Shown one piece after another: positions 11,062 to 19,442 of a stretch of 64,000 nt of DNA. The stretch covers positions 3,398,001-3,462,000 of the forward strand of contig NZ_AP023439.1 of NCBI RefSeq assembly GCF_014701095.1, read 5' to 3'. Each line of letters starts with the position of its first letter. The stretch's first letter is position 1. Both the position numbers and the translations under genes were made by a program. Below the pieces are notes generated by a model. That model saw only the letters and a list, made by a program, of their open reading frames with translations. It was not told where the DNA came from and did no database searches. This DNA is from Streptomyces tuirus (GTDB lineage Bacteria > Actinomycetota > Actinomycetes > Streptomycetales > Streptomycetaceae).

Positions 11062-11643
11062 GTGACAGGTACCCCTTCCGTGGCTATCCAGGGTAACACG
11101 GAAACTGCGGGTTCTGAATGGCGTTTTCGCAGGTCAGGGCATATCTCGGGGCTTGACAACTCCAACAGGAACGTGCTTCGGACAGGGAGTGGAAGAAGGT
11201 ATTCGCAGGTGAGAGCGGCTCTCCGGGGGGAGCGAAACGCGTACGTTACACGCATCCGGAGCACCCTCCAGAAGGCCGAACATCCCCATATGTCCGGTTC
11301 CGTATGATCGACTTCCGCTACTCCGTTCGGAGGCCCGAGCCGGGTTCCGGCCGAATCCGGAATTGATCACGAGCCACCCCGGCGGACCGCCGATGATCAA
11401 TTCCGAGGTGCTCCGCGCATTCCTTCACGCAACATTTGCGGTACTCCCCGGGGCTCTTATGTGAATGCCGGACGAGCGCCGCGCCAATGTGACCCGGGAG
11501 TCATGTGTGACTCAGGTGGGATCGCCGGTGACGGGGGGTCGGGTGCGGCCCGACGAGGACGGCTCGGTAACCTAAGGCCCGCTGACAGACACTTAGGGCG
11601 GCTTTTCCGGCCGCTCCGCTCGAGTCAAGGAGTTGCCGCCGCC
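11062..11643. promoter_or_regulatory. Divergent intergenic region carD / lipoprotein
   Basis: 582 bp of noncoding DNA, less GC-rich than its neighbours. On the minus strand TACCCT at 11090-11095 is a candidate -10 for carD. On the plus strand TAACCT near 11570 could serve the lipoprotein gene. A 6-bp inverted repeat GAGTCA-TGTG-TGACTC lies at 11498-11513. No gene is convincing. Confidence 0.35.
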
Positions 11644-12327
11644 GTGAGCAGCAGCCTTCGACGCGGTGCCCTCGCCGCCGCCGTCATCGCGTTCTCGATC
11701 GCCTCGCTCGCCGCGTGCGGCGCCGGCAACAACGCCCAGACCCTGGAGATCCAGCCGGACAACGCGGCCACGAGCGTCGGTGACATCAAGATCCAGAACG
11801 CGATCGTCATCACGCAGCCCGACCTCGAGTCGACGGGCCCGGCCGCGATCTCCGCGACCGTGTTCAACTCCGGCAAGAGCGCCGAGACGCTGGAGTCCAT
11901 CACCCTCCCCGGCACCGGCAAGACCGCCGAGCTCAAGCCCGCCAAGGGCGGCAGCCTCAGCATCCCGCCCGGCGGCTCGCTGATCCTGGGCGGCAAGGGC
12001 AACGCCACGGCGATCCTGCCCAGCAGCCGCGAGGCCGTGCAGGACGGCAACGCCCAGAAGGTCACCTTCACCTTCAGCAGGACGGGTGACGTGAGCCTGC
12101 GCGCCTTCGTCGTGCCCGCCGAGCACCACTTCAAGGAGTGGGGCCCGTCCGAGGTCCCGTCCGCGCCGGGCGCGTCGTCGTCCCCGTCCGGGTCGCCGTC
12201 CGGTTCCCCGGCCGAGGGTGCCTCGGGTGCGCCGGAGAGCCCCGCGGGCGGTGAGACGCCGGGTGGCCACGCGGCATCCGGCACGCCGACCGACGCGGCT
12301 TCGGCGAGCGCGGACGCCGGGCACTGA
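11644..12327 (+). CDS. Lipoprotein, DUF461/PCuAC-like
   Basis: A 227-aa lipoprotein. The signal peptide RRGALAAAVIAFSIASLAAC ends in the lipobox LAAC. The mature part (about 25-165) is a beta-rich domain with the pattern IQNAIVITQPDLES and VFNSGKSAETLESITLP, resembling the DUF461/PCuAC fold. The Met/His copper-binding motif of true PCuAC proteins is absent, so I do not propose copper transport. The tail (about 170-227) is Ser/Pro/Gly/Ala-rich and disordered. GTG 11644 is preceded by AAGGAG 11 nt upstream; the frame upstream of it is not coding. It converges on phoP. Confidence 0.75.
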   Translation: MSSSLRRGALAAAVIAFSIASLAACGAGNNAQTLEIQPDNAATSVGDIKIQNAIVITQPDLESTGPAAISATVFNSGKSAETLESITLPGTGKTAELKPAKGGSLSIPPGGSLILGGKGNATAILPSSREAVQDGNAQKVTFTFSRTGDVSLRAFVVPAEHHFKEWGPSEVPSAPGASSSPSGSPSGSPAEGASGAPESPAGGETPGGHAASGTPTDAASASADAGH

Positions 12328-12340
12328 GCAGTCGTACCGA

Positions 12341-12380
12341 CGAAGGGCGGGGCCTCTCCCGGGAGAGGCCCCGCCCTTCG
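12341..12380. terminator. Bidirectional terminator, lipoprotein / phoP
   Basis: A perfect 40-bp palindrome, arm CGAAGGGCGGGGCCTCTCCC at 12341-12360 with its exact complement at 12361-12380, between two convergent genes. Confidence 0.9.
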
Positions 12381-12403
12381 CTCTGCCGTCGGGCGCGGCC
12401 GGT

Positions 12404-13084
12404 CTACGGCTCGAACTTGTAGCCGAGGCCGCGGACCGTCACCAGGTAGCGCGGGGCGCCCGGGTCCGGCTCGATCTTGGCGCGCAGCCGCTTGACGTGG
12501 ACGTCGAGGGTCTTGGTGTCACCGACGTAGTCGGCACCCCAGACGCGGTCGATGAGCTGCATGCGGGTCAGGACGCGGCCGGCGTTGCGCAGCAGCATCT
12601 CCAGCAGGTCGAACTCCTTCAGCGGCAGGTCGATCTTGGTGCCGCCGACGGTGACCACGTGCCGGTCGACGTCCATGCGGACCGGACCGGCCTCCAGGGC
12701 CGCCGGCGTGACCTCCTCGGGCTCGCCGCGCCGGCGCAGCACCGCACGGATGCGCGCGACCAGCTCGCGCGAGGAGAACGGCTTGGTGACGTAGTCGTCG
12801 GCTCCTATCTCCAGCCCGACGACCTTGTCGATCTCACTGTCCTTGGCGGTCACCATGATGACGGGGACGTTGGAACGGCCGCGCAGCTGGCGGCAGACCT
12901 CGGTGCCCGGCAGGCCGGGCAGCATCAGGTCGAGGAGGACGAGGTCGGCGCCGTTGCGCTCGAACTCGTCGAGTCCGTCGGGCCCGGTGGTCGCGACGGC
13001 GACCTCGAAGCCCTCCTTGCGGAGCATGTACGACAGGGCGTCGGAGAAGGACTCCTCGTCCTCGACGACGAGCACTCGGGTCAC
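12404..13084 (-). CDS. phoP: Phosphate response regulator PhoP
   Basis: A 226-aa OmpR-type regulator. The receiver domain (1-120) has the acidic pair in VVEDEES, phospho-acceptor Asp in LVLLDLMLPGLPG, Thr in VTAKD and Lys in YVTKPFS. The C-terminal winged helix (about 125-226) ends VTVRGLGYKFEP. In Streptomyces PhoP activates phosphate-starvation genes and represses nitrogen and antibiotic genes through PHO boxes. Its GTG start overlaps the phoR stop (GTGA), so translation is coupled. Confidence 0.95.
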   Translation of the reverse strand: MTRVLVVEDEESFSDALSYMLRKEGFEVAVATTGPDGLDEFERNGADLVLLDLMLPGLPGTEVCRQLRGRSNVPVIMVTAKDSEIDKVVGLEIGADDYVTKPFSSRELVARIRAVLRRRGEPEEVTPAALEAGPVRMDVDRHVVTVGGTKIDLPLKEFDLLEMLLRNAGRVLTRMQLIDRVWGADYVGDTKTLDVHVKRLRAKIEPDPGAPRYLVTVRGLGYKFEP

Positions 13085-14424
13085 GGAAGGACCTCCGGGG
13101 CGGGAAGCGTTTCGTACGCGGTTGATTCGGGGGATGTGGGGGTGGACCGCCCGGCCTCATCGTCGAGGCCCGCGCCTCCTGCGCGCTCGTGTCGGGCGGT
13201 CTGCTGATGTGCGCGGTCGCGGGCCGCACCGGCCTCCGGCAGCCGCAGGGTGAAGGTGGAGCCCTGGCCTTCGGCGCTCCACACCGCGACCTCCCCGCCG
13301 TGCGAGGCGGCCACGTGCTTCACGATCGCCAGCCCCAGCCCCGTGCCACCGGTGGCACGGGAGCGGGCCGGGTCGACACGGTAGAAGCGCTCGAAGATGC
13401 GCTCCTTGTCCTTGTCGGAGATGCCGATGCCCTGGTCGGTGACGGCGATCTCGATGTGATCGCCGCCGGGCGCGTTCACACTGCGGGCCGCTATGCCGAC
13501 GCGGGTGCGGGCGGGCGAGTAGTTGACCGCGTTCTCGACGAGGTTGCCGAGGGCGGCGGCGAGCTGGCCGCGGTTTCCCCACACGCGCAGGTCGGCGGTG
13601 CCGCCCGCCCGTCGCCCGCCGCCACCCTGATCGAGCCCTTCGGGCGACCATACATTCGAGGCCATGGTGATCTGTTTGGCGCCGGCCTGGTGCCGGCAGC
13701 GGTCGACGGCCTCGGCGACGAGTTCGTCGACGCGGACCGGCTCTGCGTCCTCCAGCGGGTCGTCGTTCTGCACCCGTGAGAGGTCGATGAGCTCCTGCAC
13801 CAGGCTGGTCAGCCGGGTGGCCTCGATCTGCATGCGCCCGGCGAACCGCTCGACGGCCTCGGGGTCGTCGGAGGCGTCCATCACGGCCTCGGAGAGCAGC
13901 GACAGGGCGCCCACCGGCGTCTTCAGCTCGTGGCTCACGTTGGCGACGAAATCGCGCCGGACCGCCTCGATGCGGCGGGCCTCGGTCAGGTCCTCCACGA
14001 GCAGCAGCACCAGCCGGGAGCCCAGCGGCGCGACCCGCGCGGAGACGGCCAGGGCCTCTCCGCGTCCGGTGCCGCGCCGCGGCAGGTCGAGCTCGACCTG
14101 GCGTATCTCGCCGTCCCGGCGGGTGTCCCGCGCCATCTGCAGCATCGGTTCGACGGCGAGCTTGCCGCCGCGGACCAGGCCGAGGGCGTACGCCGCCGAG
14201 CTGGCCTTGACCACGGCGTCCGCCTCGTCGAGGACGACGGCGGACGACCTGAGGACCGACAGCACCGTGTCCACACCCGGCGGGAGCACCGCGTCGGTGT
14301 GCAGGGAGCTGCGGGTGGGGCGATTCTGCTCGCGCTCGCTCCACCGGAACGCCAGCACGGCGATGACACCGGTGAGCACCCCGGCGATCGCTGCCGCTGC
14401 GGCGACCGCCGCGTTCACGTCCAT
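13081..14424 (-). CDS. phoR: Phosphate sensor histidine kinase PhoR
   Basis: A 447-aa kinase. One N-terminal membrane helix (about 4-26), then a PAS-like region (about 50-160), then HisKA with phospho-His in NVSHELKTPVGALSLLSE, and HATPase_c with N box NLVENAVNYS, G1 VTDQGIGIS and G2 GGTGLGLAIVKH. A charged C-terminal tail follows. Partner of PhoP. The start ATG 14424 lies 7 nt after TAACCT (14431-14436, minus strand), predicting a leaderless transcript. It diverges from phoU across a shared control region with a PHO box. Confidence 0.94.
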   Translation of the reverse strand: MDVNAAVAAAAAIAGVLTGVIAVLAFRWSEREQNRPTRSSLHTDAVLPPGVDTVLSVLRSSAVVLDEADAVVKASSAAYALGLVRGGKLAVEPMLQMARDTRRDGEIRQVELDLPRRGTGRGEALAVSARVAPLGSRLVLLLVEDLTEARRIEAVRRDFVANVSHELKTPVGALSLLSEAVMDASDDPEAVERFAGRMQIEATRLTSLVQELIDLSRVQNDDPLEDAEPVRVDELVAEAVDRCRHQAGAKQITMASNVWSPEGLDQGGGGRRAGGTADLRVWGNRGQLAAALGNLVENAVNYSPARTRVGIAARSVNAPGGDHIEIAVTDQGIGISDKDKERIFERFYRVDPARSRATGGTGLGLAIVKHVAASHGGEVAVWSAEGQGSTFTLRLPEAGAARDRAHQQTARHERAGGAGLDDEAGRSTPTSPESTAYETLPAPEVLP

Positions 14425-14497
14425 GCACCCAGGTTAGGCATGGCTCCGGCACCCTCCACAGCTGTCGGGGTGCGAGCTCGAACACTCGTCGCCCAGA

Positions 14498-14530
14498 GTT
14501 CACCTTGGAGCCAGTATTGGTTCATTTGGG
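14498..14530. promoter_or_regulatory. PHO box, three 11-bp direct repeat units
   Basis: Three consecutive 11-nt units: GTTCACCTTGG (14498-14508), AGCCAGTATTG (14509-14519), GTTCATTTGGG (14520-14530). Units 1 and 3 fit the Streptomyces PhoP consensus GTTCACC; the middle one is weak. It sits 74 bp upstream of phoR and 160 bp upstream of phoU, as expected for autoregulation of phoRP and control of phoU by PhoP. Confidence 0.82.
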
Positions 14531-14591
14531 ATGACGGAAACGGACGCGTACGGGGCGGAACGTGGGAGCGTGGGGTTCGGACCGTTGGTAA

Positions 14592-14604
14592 TACGACGGT
14601 CGTA
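14592..14604. promoter_or_regulatory. 13-bp palindrome upstream of phoU
   Basis: TACGAC-G-GTCGTA lies about 87 bp before phoU. It could be a second operator in the phoRP-phoU control region. No factor can be named. Confidence 0.25.
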
Positions 14605-14690
14605 CCGCCGGTTGTCCGGTGGGCCCCGGCACGTTCGGCGGGCCCCGGCCCGATGAACCCCCGACACAGACGTACGAGAGGGAAAGCCTG

Positions 14691-15392
14691 ATGCGGGACG
14701 CGTACCACGAGGAACTGGACTCGATAAGCGACAGTCTGGTGGAGATGGCCCGGCTGGTCGGGTCGGCGATCGGGCGCGCCACGACCGCGATGCTCGACTC
14801 CGATCTGAAGCTGGCCGAGGCCGTCATCGAGGGCGACCAGAAGGTCGACGAGCTCCAGCACGACCTGGAGGCCCGGGCCATAGCCCTGCTGGCGCGGCAG
14901 CAGCCGGTGGCGACGGACCTGCGCATCGTCGTCACGTCGCTGCGGATGTCGGCCGACCTGGAGCGCTCGGGCGACCTCGCCCAGCACGTGGCGAAGCTCG
15001 CGCGCCTGCGCTACCCGGACCGCGCGGTGCCGAGCGACCTGCACGCCACCATCCTGGAGATGGGCCAGCTCGCGCAGCGCCTGATGGCGAAGGCCGCCGA
15101 GGTGATCATCACCAAGGACGTCGACCTGGCGCTCCAGCTGGAGCAGGACGACGATGAGATGGACCTGCTGCACCGCACCCTCTTCCAGCACCTGATGGAC
15201 GACCGCTGGAAGCACGGCATCGAGACGGCCGTGGACGTCACCCTGCTCGGCCGCTACTACGAGCGGTTCGCCGACCACGCCGTGTCGGTCGCCAAGCGTG
15301 TGGTGTACCTGGTGACGGGTGAGCACGCGGACGAGCTCCAGACAGACGCGCAGCCGGAGATCCAGGCGGTCACGGGAGCGGAGAGCGCCTGA
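14691..15392 (+). CDS. phoU: Phosphate signalling protein PhoU
   Basis: A 233-aa protein of two PhoU three-helix bundles (about 5-95 and 120-205). The first has the metal-cluster motif RMSADLERSGDLAQHVAK and the second has YYERFADHAVSVAKRV. PhoU damps PhoR signalling and modulates phosphate uptake. ATG 14691 follows GAGAGGGAAAG at good distance; an upstream in-frame start lacks homology. It diverges from phoRP and shares the PHO box region. The last 15 residues (ELQTDAQPEIQAVTGAESA) are a disordered tail. Confidence 0.95.
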   Translation: MRDAYHEELDSISDSLVEMARLVGSAIGRATTAMLDSDLKLAEAVIEGDQKVDELQHDLEARAIALLARQQPVATDLRIVVTSLRMSADLERSGDLAQHVAKLARLRYPDRAVPSDLHATILEMGQLAQRLMAKAAEVIITKDVDLALQLEQDDDEMDLLHRTLFQHLMDDRWKHGIETAVDVTLLGRYYERFADHAVSVAKRVVYLVTGEHADELQTDAQPEIQAVTGAESA

Positions 15393-15580
15393 CGATACGG
15401 ATGCCTGGTGCCGGGTGTCGGCCGGAGCGGGTGCCGGGTGCCGGCCGGGGGCGGGTGCCAGGGCGGGTGCCGGGGGCGGGCGGGGATCGGCTGGGGCGCG
15501 TGGGCGCCTCAGTGCGCCGTTGATGCGCCCGGCGGAGCGGGCATCCAATGGGCACAGGCACCAGCCTCGAGGAGGGACCC

Positions 15581-15736
15581 ATGGCCGAATCCCCCAGTAC
15601 GACGCCCGACCCCGCCCGGCAGCGCGAGACCGAGCAGCCCGCCGAGATCAGGAGCCTTCCCCTGATCGCCGCGTGCGGCTGCGGCTCGGGCTGCGGCTGC
15701 GGGTGCCAGTCGGGCAGCCCCTGCCAGTGCGGCTGA
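15581..15736 (+). CDS. Cys-rich 51-aa peptide of unknown function
   Basis: A small peptide with an excellent GAGGAGGG site 6 nt before ATG 15581. Residues 1-40 are a charged, Cys-free leader (many Glu, Gln, Arg, Pro); the last 20 hold eight Cys in the pattern CGCGSGCGCGCQ then SPCQCG. This leader/Cys-core architecture suits either a metal-binding peptide (metallothionein-like) or a precursor peptide of a modified product. I see no modification enzyme within reach. It lies between phoU and the nickel-binding-protein homologue, and a terminator follows 60 bp later. The sequence does not decide the function. Confidence 0.7.
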   Translation: MAESPSTTPDPARQRETEQPAEIRSLPLIAACGCGSGCGCGCQSGSPCQCG

Positions 15737-15798
15737 CGCCGACGCGTTGTCGTCCGTACGAGCGTTGTCGTTCGTACGACCCTTAGTTCGCAGGACCT

Positions 15799-15829
15799 GT
15801 AGGGCCCGGCCGGTCTCGCCGGGCCCTAC
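15799..15829 (+). terminator. Terminator after the Cys-rich peptide gene
   Basis: Perfect 12-bp arms GTAGGGCCCGGC (15799-15810) and GCCGGGCCCTAC (15818-15829), loop CGGTCTC. Confidence 0.82.
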
Positions 15830-15922
15830 GGCGTGGGGTCGCTCTCGTGGCCGTACGGGCGGAGCATGAGAGGGAGGCAAGGCGGCGCGGGCGAGCGCCG
15901 TGCCGGAAAGGAGACGCGAGGC

Positions 15923-16174
15923 ATACCCAAGTTCATGGATGTCCATCGCGGCATGAAGGGCATCACGGAGGAGCAGCTGCGTGAAGCCCACAACGCGGAC
16001 CTCGCCATAGAGAAGGACGAGCAGGTCCACTTCGAGATGGCCTGGGCGGACCCGGAGTCCGGCCACGTCTACTGCCTCTCCGAGGCGCCCTCGGCCGAAG
16101 CGGTCCAGCGCATTCACGAGCGGGCCGGGCACCTGGCGGACGAGGTGCACCCCGTGCCGTTGACCGTCCGGTGA
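15923..16174 (+). CDS. DUF4242 protein, homologue of nickel-binding SCO4226
   Basis: An 83-aa ferredoxin-like-fold protein (PKFMDVHRGM, then LREAHNADLAIEKDEQVHFEMAW, PESGHVYCLSEAPS, VQRIHERAGHLADEV). The S. coelicolor homologue SCO4226 binds nickel; conserved His residues here (VHRG, VHFE, RAGH) fit that. The start is odd. Homologues begin at the PKF motif, and the only good ribosome site (AAAGGAG, ending 15913) is 9 nt before an ATA codon at 15923. The nearest ATG (15935) is 21 nt from that site and would remove the first strand. Table-11 initiation at ATA is assumed; starts at 15833, 15866 or 15935 are alternatives. Confidence 0.8.
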   Translation: MPKFMDVHRGMKGITEEQLREAHNADLAIEKDEQVHFEMAWADPESGHVYCLSEAPSAEAVQRIHERAGHLADEVHPVPLTVR

Positions 16175-16192
16175 TCTGCCGCGTGCGGCCCG

Positions 16193-17344
16193 TCAGCGGC
16201 GCCCGCGCCGGTCGGCGTTGAGGCGGGCCGCCTGGCGGGTCAGATAGTCGCGTTCGGCGAGGTTCGGAGCCTTGCGGGCCGCCTCGGCGTACAGACGTGC
16301 GGCTGTCTCCGGGTCGCCGTCGCGCTCGTGGAGGTACGCCGCCACCGCGGAGTAGCGGGGCAGGGAGTCGTCCAGCGCCGCGAGCGCCGCCAGTCCGGCG
16401 CGCGGTCCGTCGGCCTCACCCACGGCCACCGCGCGGTTGAGCCGGACGACCGGGTTGTCCGTCAGGCGCAGCAGCTCGTCGTACCACTCCACGATCTGCA
16501 CCCAGTCGGTCTCCTCGGCGGTGAACGCGTCGGCGTGGAGCGCCGCGATGGCGGCCTGGGCCTGGAACTCGCCCAGCCGGTCACGGGCGAGTGCCCCCTG
16601 CAGGATCCCGATGCCCTCGGCGATGGCCGCGGTGTCCCACCGGCTGCGGTCCTGCTCGGCGAGCGGCACCAGGCTGCCGTCGGGCGCGGTACGGCCGGCG
16701 CGCCGGGCGTGGTGGAGCAGCATGAGCGCCAGCAGCCCCGCCACCTCGGGGTGGTCGATCGTGCCCGCGAGCTGCCGGGTGAGCCGGATGGCCTCGGCGG
16801 AGAGGTCGATGTCACCGGAGTAGCCCTCGTTGAAGACCAGGTAGAGGACGCGCAGCACGGTCGCGACATCGCCGGGCTGGTCGAACCGCACGCCGGAGAC
16901 GGTGCGCTTGGCCCGGCTGATGCGCTGCGCCATGGTCGCCTCGGGCACCAGATAGGCCTGGGCGATCTGCCGTGTGGTGAGCCCGCCGACGGCGCGCAGG
17001 GTGAGCGCGACCGCCGACGAGGGGGTCAGGGAGGGGTGGGCGCACAGGAAGTAGAGCTGGAGCGTGTCGTCGGCGTCGGGCGTGGGCCCGGGCGCGGGCT
17101 CCTCGTCGACCAGGTCCTCACGCCGGCGGCGGGCGCTGTCGGCCCGCGCCTGGTCGAGGAACTTGCGCCAGGCCGCGGTGACCAGCCAGCCCTTCGCGTC
17201 CCGGGGAGGGTCGGCCGGCCACACGCGGAGCGCCTCGATCAGCGCGTCCTGGACGGCGTCCTCGGCCGCCGCGAAGTCGGCTCCGCGGCGGACGAGGATC
17301 GTGAGCACGCTCGGAGTGAGGCTGCGGAGCAGTGCCTCATCCAT
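16193..17344 (-). CDS. ECF42-type RNA polymerase sigma factor
   Basis: A 383-aa sigma factor. Region 2 (AEDAVQDALIEALRVWP) and region 4 (LTTRQIAQAYLVPEATMAQRISRAKR) fill residues 1-150. A long C-terminal extension of TPR-like helices (about 175-383: LAEQDRSRW, VVRLNRAVAVGEADGP, AARLYAEAARKAPN) identifies the ECF42 group. Members lack a cognate anti-sigma factor, are almost always next to a DGPF/YCII protein, and need the C-terminal extension for activity. Its ATG (17344) overlaps the end of the upstream DGPF gene by 8 nt, so the two are co-translated. Confidence 0.93.
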   Translation of the reverse strand: MDEALLRSLTPSVLTILVRRGADFAAAEDAVQDALIEALRVWPADPPRDAKGWLVTAAWRKFLDQARADSARRRREDLVDEEPAPGPTPDADDTLQLYFLCAHPSLTPSSAVALTLRAVGGLTTRQIAQAYLVPEATMAQRISRAKRTVSGVRFDQPGDVATVLRVLYLVFNEGYSGDIDLSAEAIRLTRQLAGTIDHPEVAGLLALMLLHHARRAGRTAPDGSLVPLAEQDRSRWDTAAIAEGIGILQGALARDRLGEFQAQAAIAALHADAFTAEETDWVQIVEWYDELLRLTDNPVVRLNRAVAVGEADGPRAGLAALAALDDSLPRYSAVAAYLHERDGDPETAARLYAEAARKAPNLAERDYLTRQAARLNADRRGRR

Positions 17345-17759
17345 GGGCGGAGCACTCCGGGATGGTGGGCGGCGCCGTCAGGAACGGACGCACCTCCAGC
17401 CACTCGTGGATCGGCTTCCCGCCCGCGCCGGGGGCGGCGGACAGCTCCCCGGCGAGCTCGACGGCCCGCTCGTAGCTGTCGACGTCGATGATCATCCAGC
17501 CGGCGATGAGGTCCTTCGTCTCGGCGAACGGGCCGTCGGTGACCGGCGGGCGCCCCTCACCGTCGTACCGGACCCACGCCCCCTCGGCGGCGAGGGCCTG
17601 CCCGTCGACGAACTCGCCGGTCTTCTCCAGCCGGGCCGCGAAGTCGTTCATGTACTGGATGTGCGCAGAGATCTCCTCCGGCGTCCACTGGTCCATGGGC
17701 ACGTCGTTCACCGCTGCCGGGGCGCCGCGGTAGTGCTTCAGAAGCAGGTACTTGGCCAT
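17337..17759 (-). CDS. YCII/DGPF-domain protein
   Basis: A 140-aa ferredoxin-like protein. The family motif DGPFAETKDLIAGWMII is present, and the N terminus MAKYLLLKHYRG is typical. DGPF proteins are the constant partners of ECF42 sigma factors; their own function is unknown. An AGGAGAAG site precedes ATG 17759. It is first in a two-gene operon with the sigma factor. Confidence 0.9.
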   Translation of the reverse strand: MAKYLLLKHYRGAPAAVNDVPMDQWTPEEISAHIQYMNDFAARLEKTGEFVDGQALAAEGAWVRYDGEGRPPVTDGPFAETKDLIAGWMIIDVDSYERAVELAGELSAAPGAGGKPIHEWLEVRPFLTAPPTIPECSAHG

Positions 17760-17871
17760 CGTCTTCTCCTCGGTGCTGTGCGACCCATCCTGGTCGCCTT
17801 CACCCCGGGAACGGAGCCGGACGCGGGTTCTCGACATCGCCGCCGAATTTTTTTTTCTCAGCTGTTTCCGT

Positions 17872-18468
17872 TCACTGCCCGACGCGGCCGTCGATGCGCT
17901 CGCGCAGGAGGTCGGCGTGGCCGCAGTGCCGCGCGTACTCGGCGATCTGCGCGACCAGGATGTCGCGGAGCTGGACCTGTCCGCCCTGCTCGGGGCCGTA
18001 GTCGGAGAAGCCGGCGTTGCGGGTGGCGAGGTCGGTGACGCCGGCCAGGAAGCGGTCGGTGCGCTCGATCTCGGCACGCCACGCCCGCCAGGCCTCGTCC
18101 ACGACCGCCTGGTCGGCGACAGCACCGTTGAAGTCGCCGTCCCGGTCCTCCTCCGTGCGGTACAGCTTCGGCGCGTCCTCGCCGGCCATCACCCGCCGGA
18201 GGTGCCGCTCGTCCTCGGTCAGGTGCCGCACCAGCCCGAGGAGGGACATCGTGGACGGCGGGACGGAACGCCGGGCCATCTGCTCGGCGTCGAGTCCCGC
18301 GCACTTCATCTCGAACGTGAGGCGGTAGTTGCGCAGGTAGTCGAGGAGGATGCCGCGTTCGTCGACGGGCTGGGCGTCGGTCTCGCGGGGGTCGTCGTCG
18401 GGGTCGACCCACATGTCGGGGTGGACGGTCGCCCGCGTCCACCGCGTCATGTCCGAGGCTTGTGCCAT
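17872..18468 (-). CDS. DinB-family (DUF664) thiol-transferase-like protein
   Basis: A 198-aa four-helix-bundle protein. The conserved metal-ligand histidines are in LLGLVRHLTEDERHLRRV and in IAEYARHCGHADLLRERIDG, the pattern of the DinB/DUF664 superfamily. It includes mycothiol-dependent enzymes; mshA in this window shows that the host makes mycothiol, but the substrate is unknown. The start at 18468 is one of several (18498 or the M of DMTRWTR are possible). It is a single gene, 112 bp from the DGPF-ECF42 operon on the same strand. Confidence 0.8.
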   Translation of the reverse strand: MAQASDMTRWTRATVHPDMWVDPDDDPRETDAQPVDERGILLDYLRNYRLTFEMKCAGLDAEQMARRSVPPSTMSLLGLVRHLTEDERHLRRVMAGEDAPKLYRTEEDRDGDFNGAVADQAVVDEAWRAWRAEIERTDRFLAGVTDLATRNAGFSDYGPEQGGQVQLRDILVAQIAEYARHCGHADLLRERIDGRVGQ

Positions 18469-18797
18469 CACCGCTTCGCCGGGGTGTTCACCAGAGACCA
18501 TGCGGGCATGGTGGACCGGCGGGAGCGGTGCCGCCACCGAATATCGGGCTCACGGGGGTCGGACGTGCGTCAGCAGGGGCGGGCAGCCGACGTGGATGGT
18601 GCCGAGCGCGAACAGCCGAGCAGTCGAGCAGGATGAGGACGGGCAACTGCTGTGCTCCACCGAGCAGTTCGGCCAGCCCGGCCGGCACGGTTGTCGTCGA
18701 AGGCGGCGGCCTGGGGCAGGTAGTGGCCATCGGGGTCACGGTCACCGTCCGGCTGCTCCCCGGGGGTTGTCGGCACCCGGTGGCAGGATGCCGTGCC

Positions 18798-19442
18798 ATG
18801 ACCGCACCGATCAGTGAGTCGTGGACGCGCATCGAGAACTGGCTGGCCGAGCACGCCCCGGCGACCTACGCCGGGCTGGCGCCGCCCGCGGATCCGGCAG
18901 ACATCGCCGCGATCGAACACGTCGTCGGCCGGCCACTGCTGAAGCCCTTGGTGATGTCGCTGGCGCGGCACGACGGTCTCCTCGACCAGCGGGGCTCGCT
19001 GCTGCCGGGGTTCTACAGGCCTATGAGCGCACGCGAGATGGCGGCTGCGTGGCAACTTCTCACCGGCTTCCACGACAAGCGCACGGCGGATGAGAAGGGA
19101 GAGGAGGCGGACTACGACTTCATGAGGACCGGGTCCAGCAGCGTCCTGTACGGACACCTGCAGTTGATCCCCATCGCACGGCACCCCGGCGGAGGTCATC
19201 TCGTGCTGGACCACCGTCCCGAGATCGACCGGGGGCGCGTCCACGAAGCCGAGGCCGTGGAAGGCATCATGCGCGTATCGCACGAGATGTGGACGTCCCT
19301 GCCTTTGCTCATGGAGGCGATCGCCACGTCACTTGAGACCTCCCGGCCCCTCAACGGCTATACGCCGGTAGTGGATGAGGAACAGAGGCTGCACTGGGAA
19401 TTCGAAGGGGCGGGTCATTCCGCCCCCGCCCGCCACCGCTGA
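18798..19442 (+). CDS. SMI1/KNR4 (SUKH) family protein
   Basis: A 214-aa protein with the SUKH fold: SWTRIENWLAEHAP, then PPADPADIAAIEHVVGRPLL, SLARHDG, PGFYRPMSAREMAAAWQLL, and the strand LIPIARHPGGGHLVLDHRP. In bacteria SUKH proteins are often immunity proteins against polymorphic nuclease toxins, or general cell-wall-related factors. No toxin is adjacent. ATG 18798 lacks a strong ribosome site. Its 3' end overlaps the convergent ricin-domain gene by 28 bp. Confidence 0.78.
   Translation: MTAPISESWTRIENWLAEHAPATYAGLAPPADPADIAAIEHVVGRPLLKPLVMSLARHDGLLDQRGSLLPGFYRPMSAREMAAAWQLLTGFHDKRTADEKGEEADYDFMRTGSSSVLYGHLQLIPIARHPGGGHLVLDHRPEIDRGRVHEAEAVEGIMRVSHEMWTSLPLLMEAIATSLETSRPLNGYTPVVDEEQRLHWEFEGAGHSAPARHR

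Noticed and set aside
15400..15540. GC-rich GGGTGCCGG repeats after phoU as a regulatory array
   Set aside because: Irregular low-complexity spacing with no fixed unit; not distinguishable from compositional bias.
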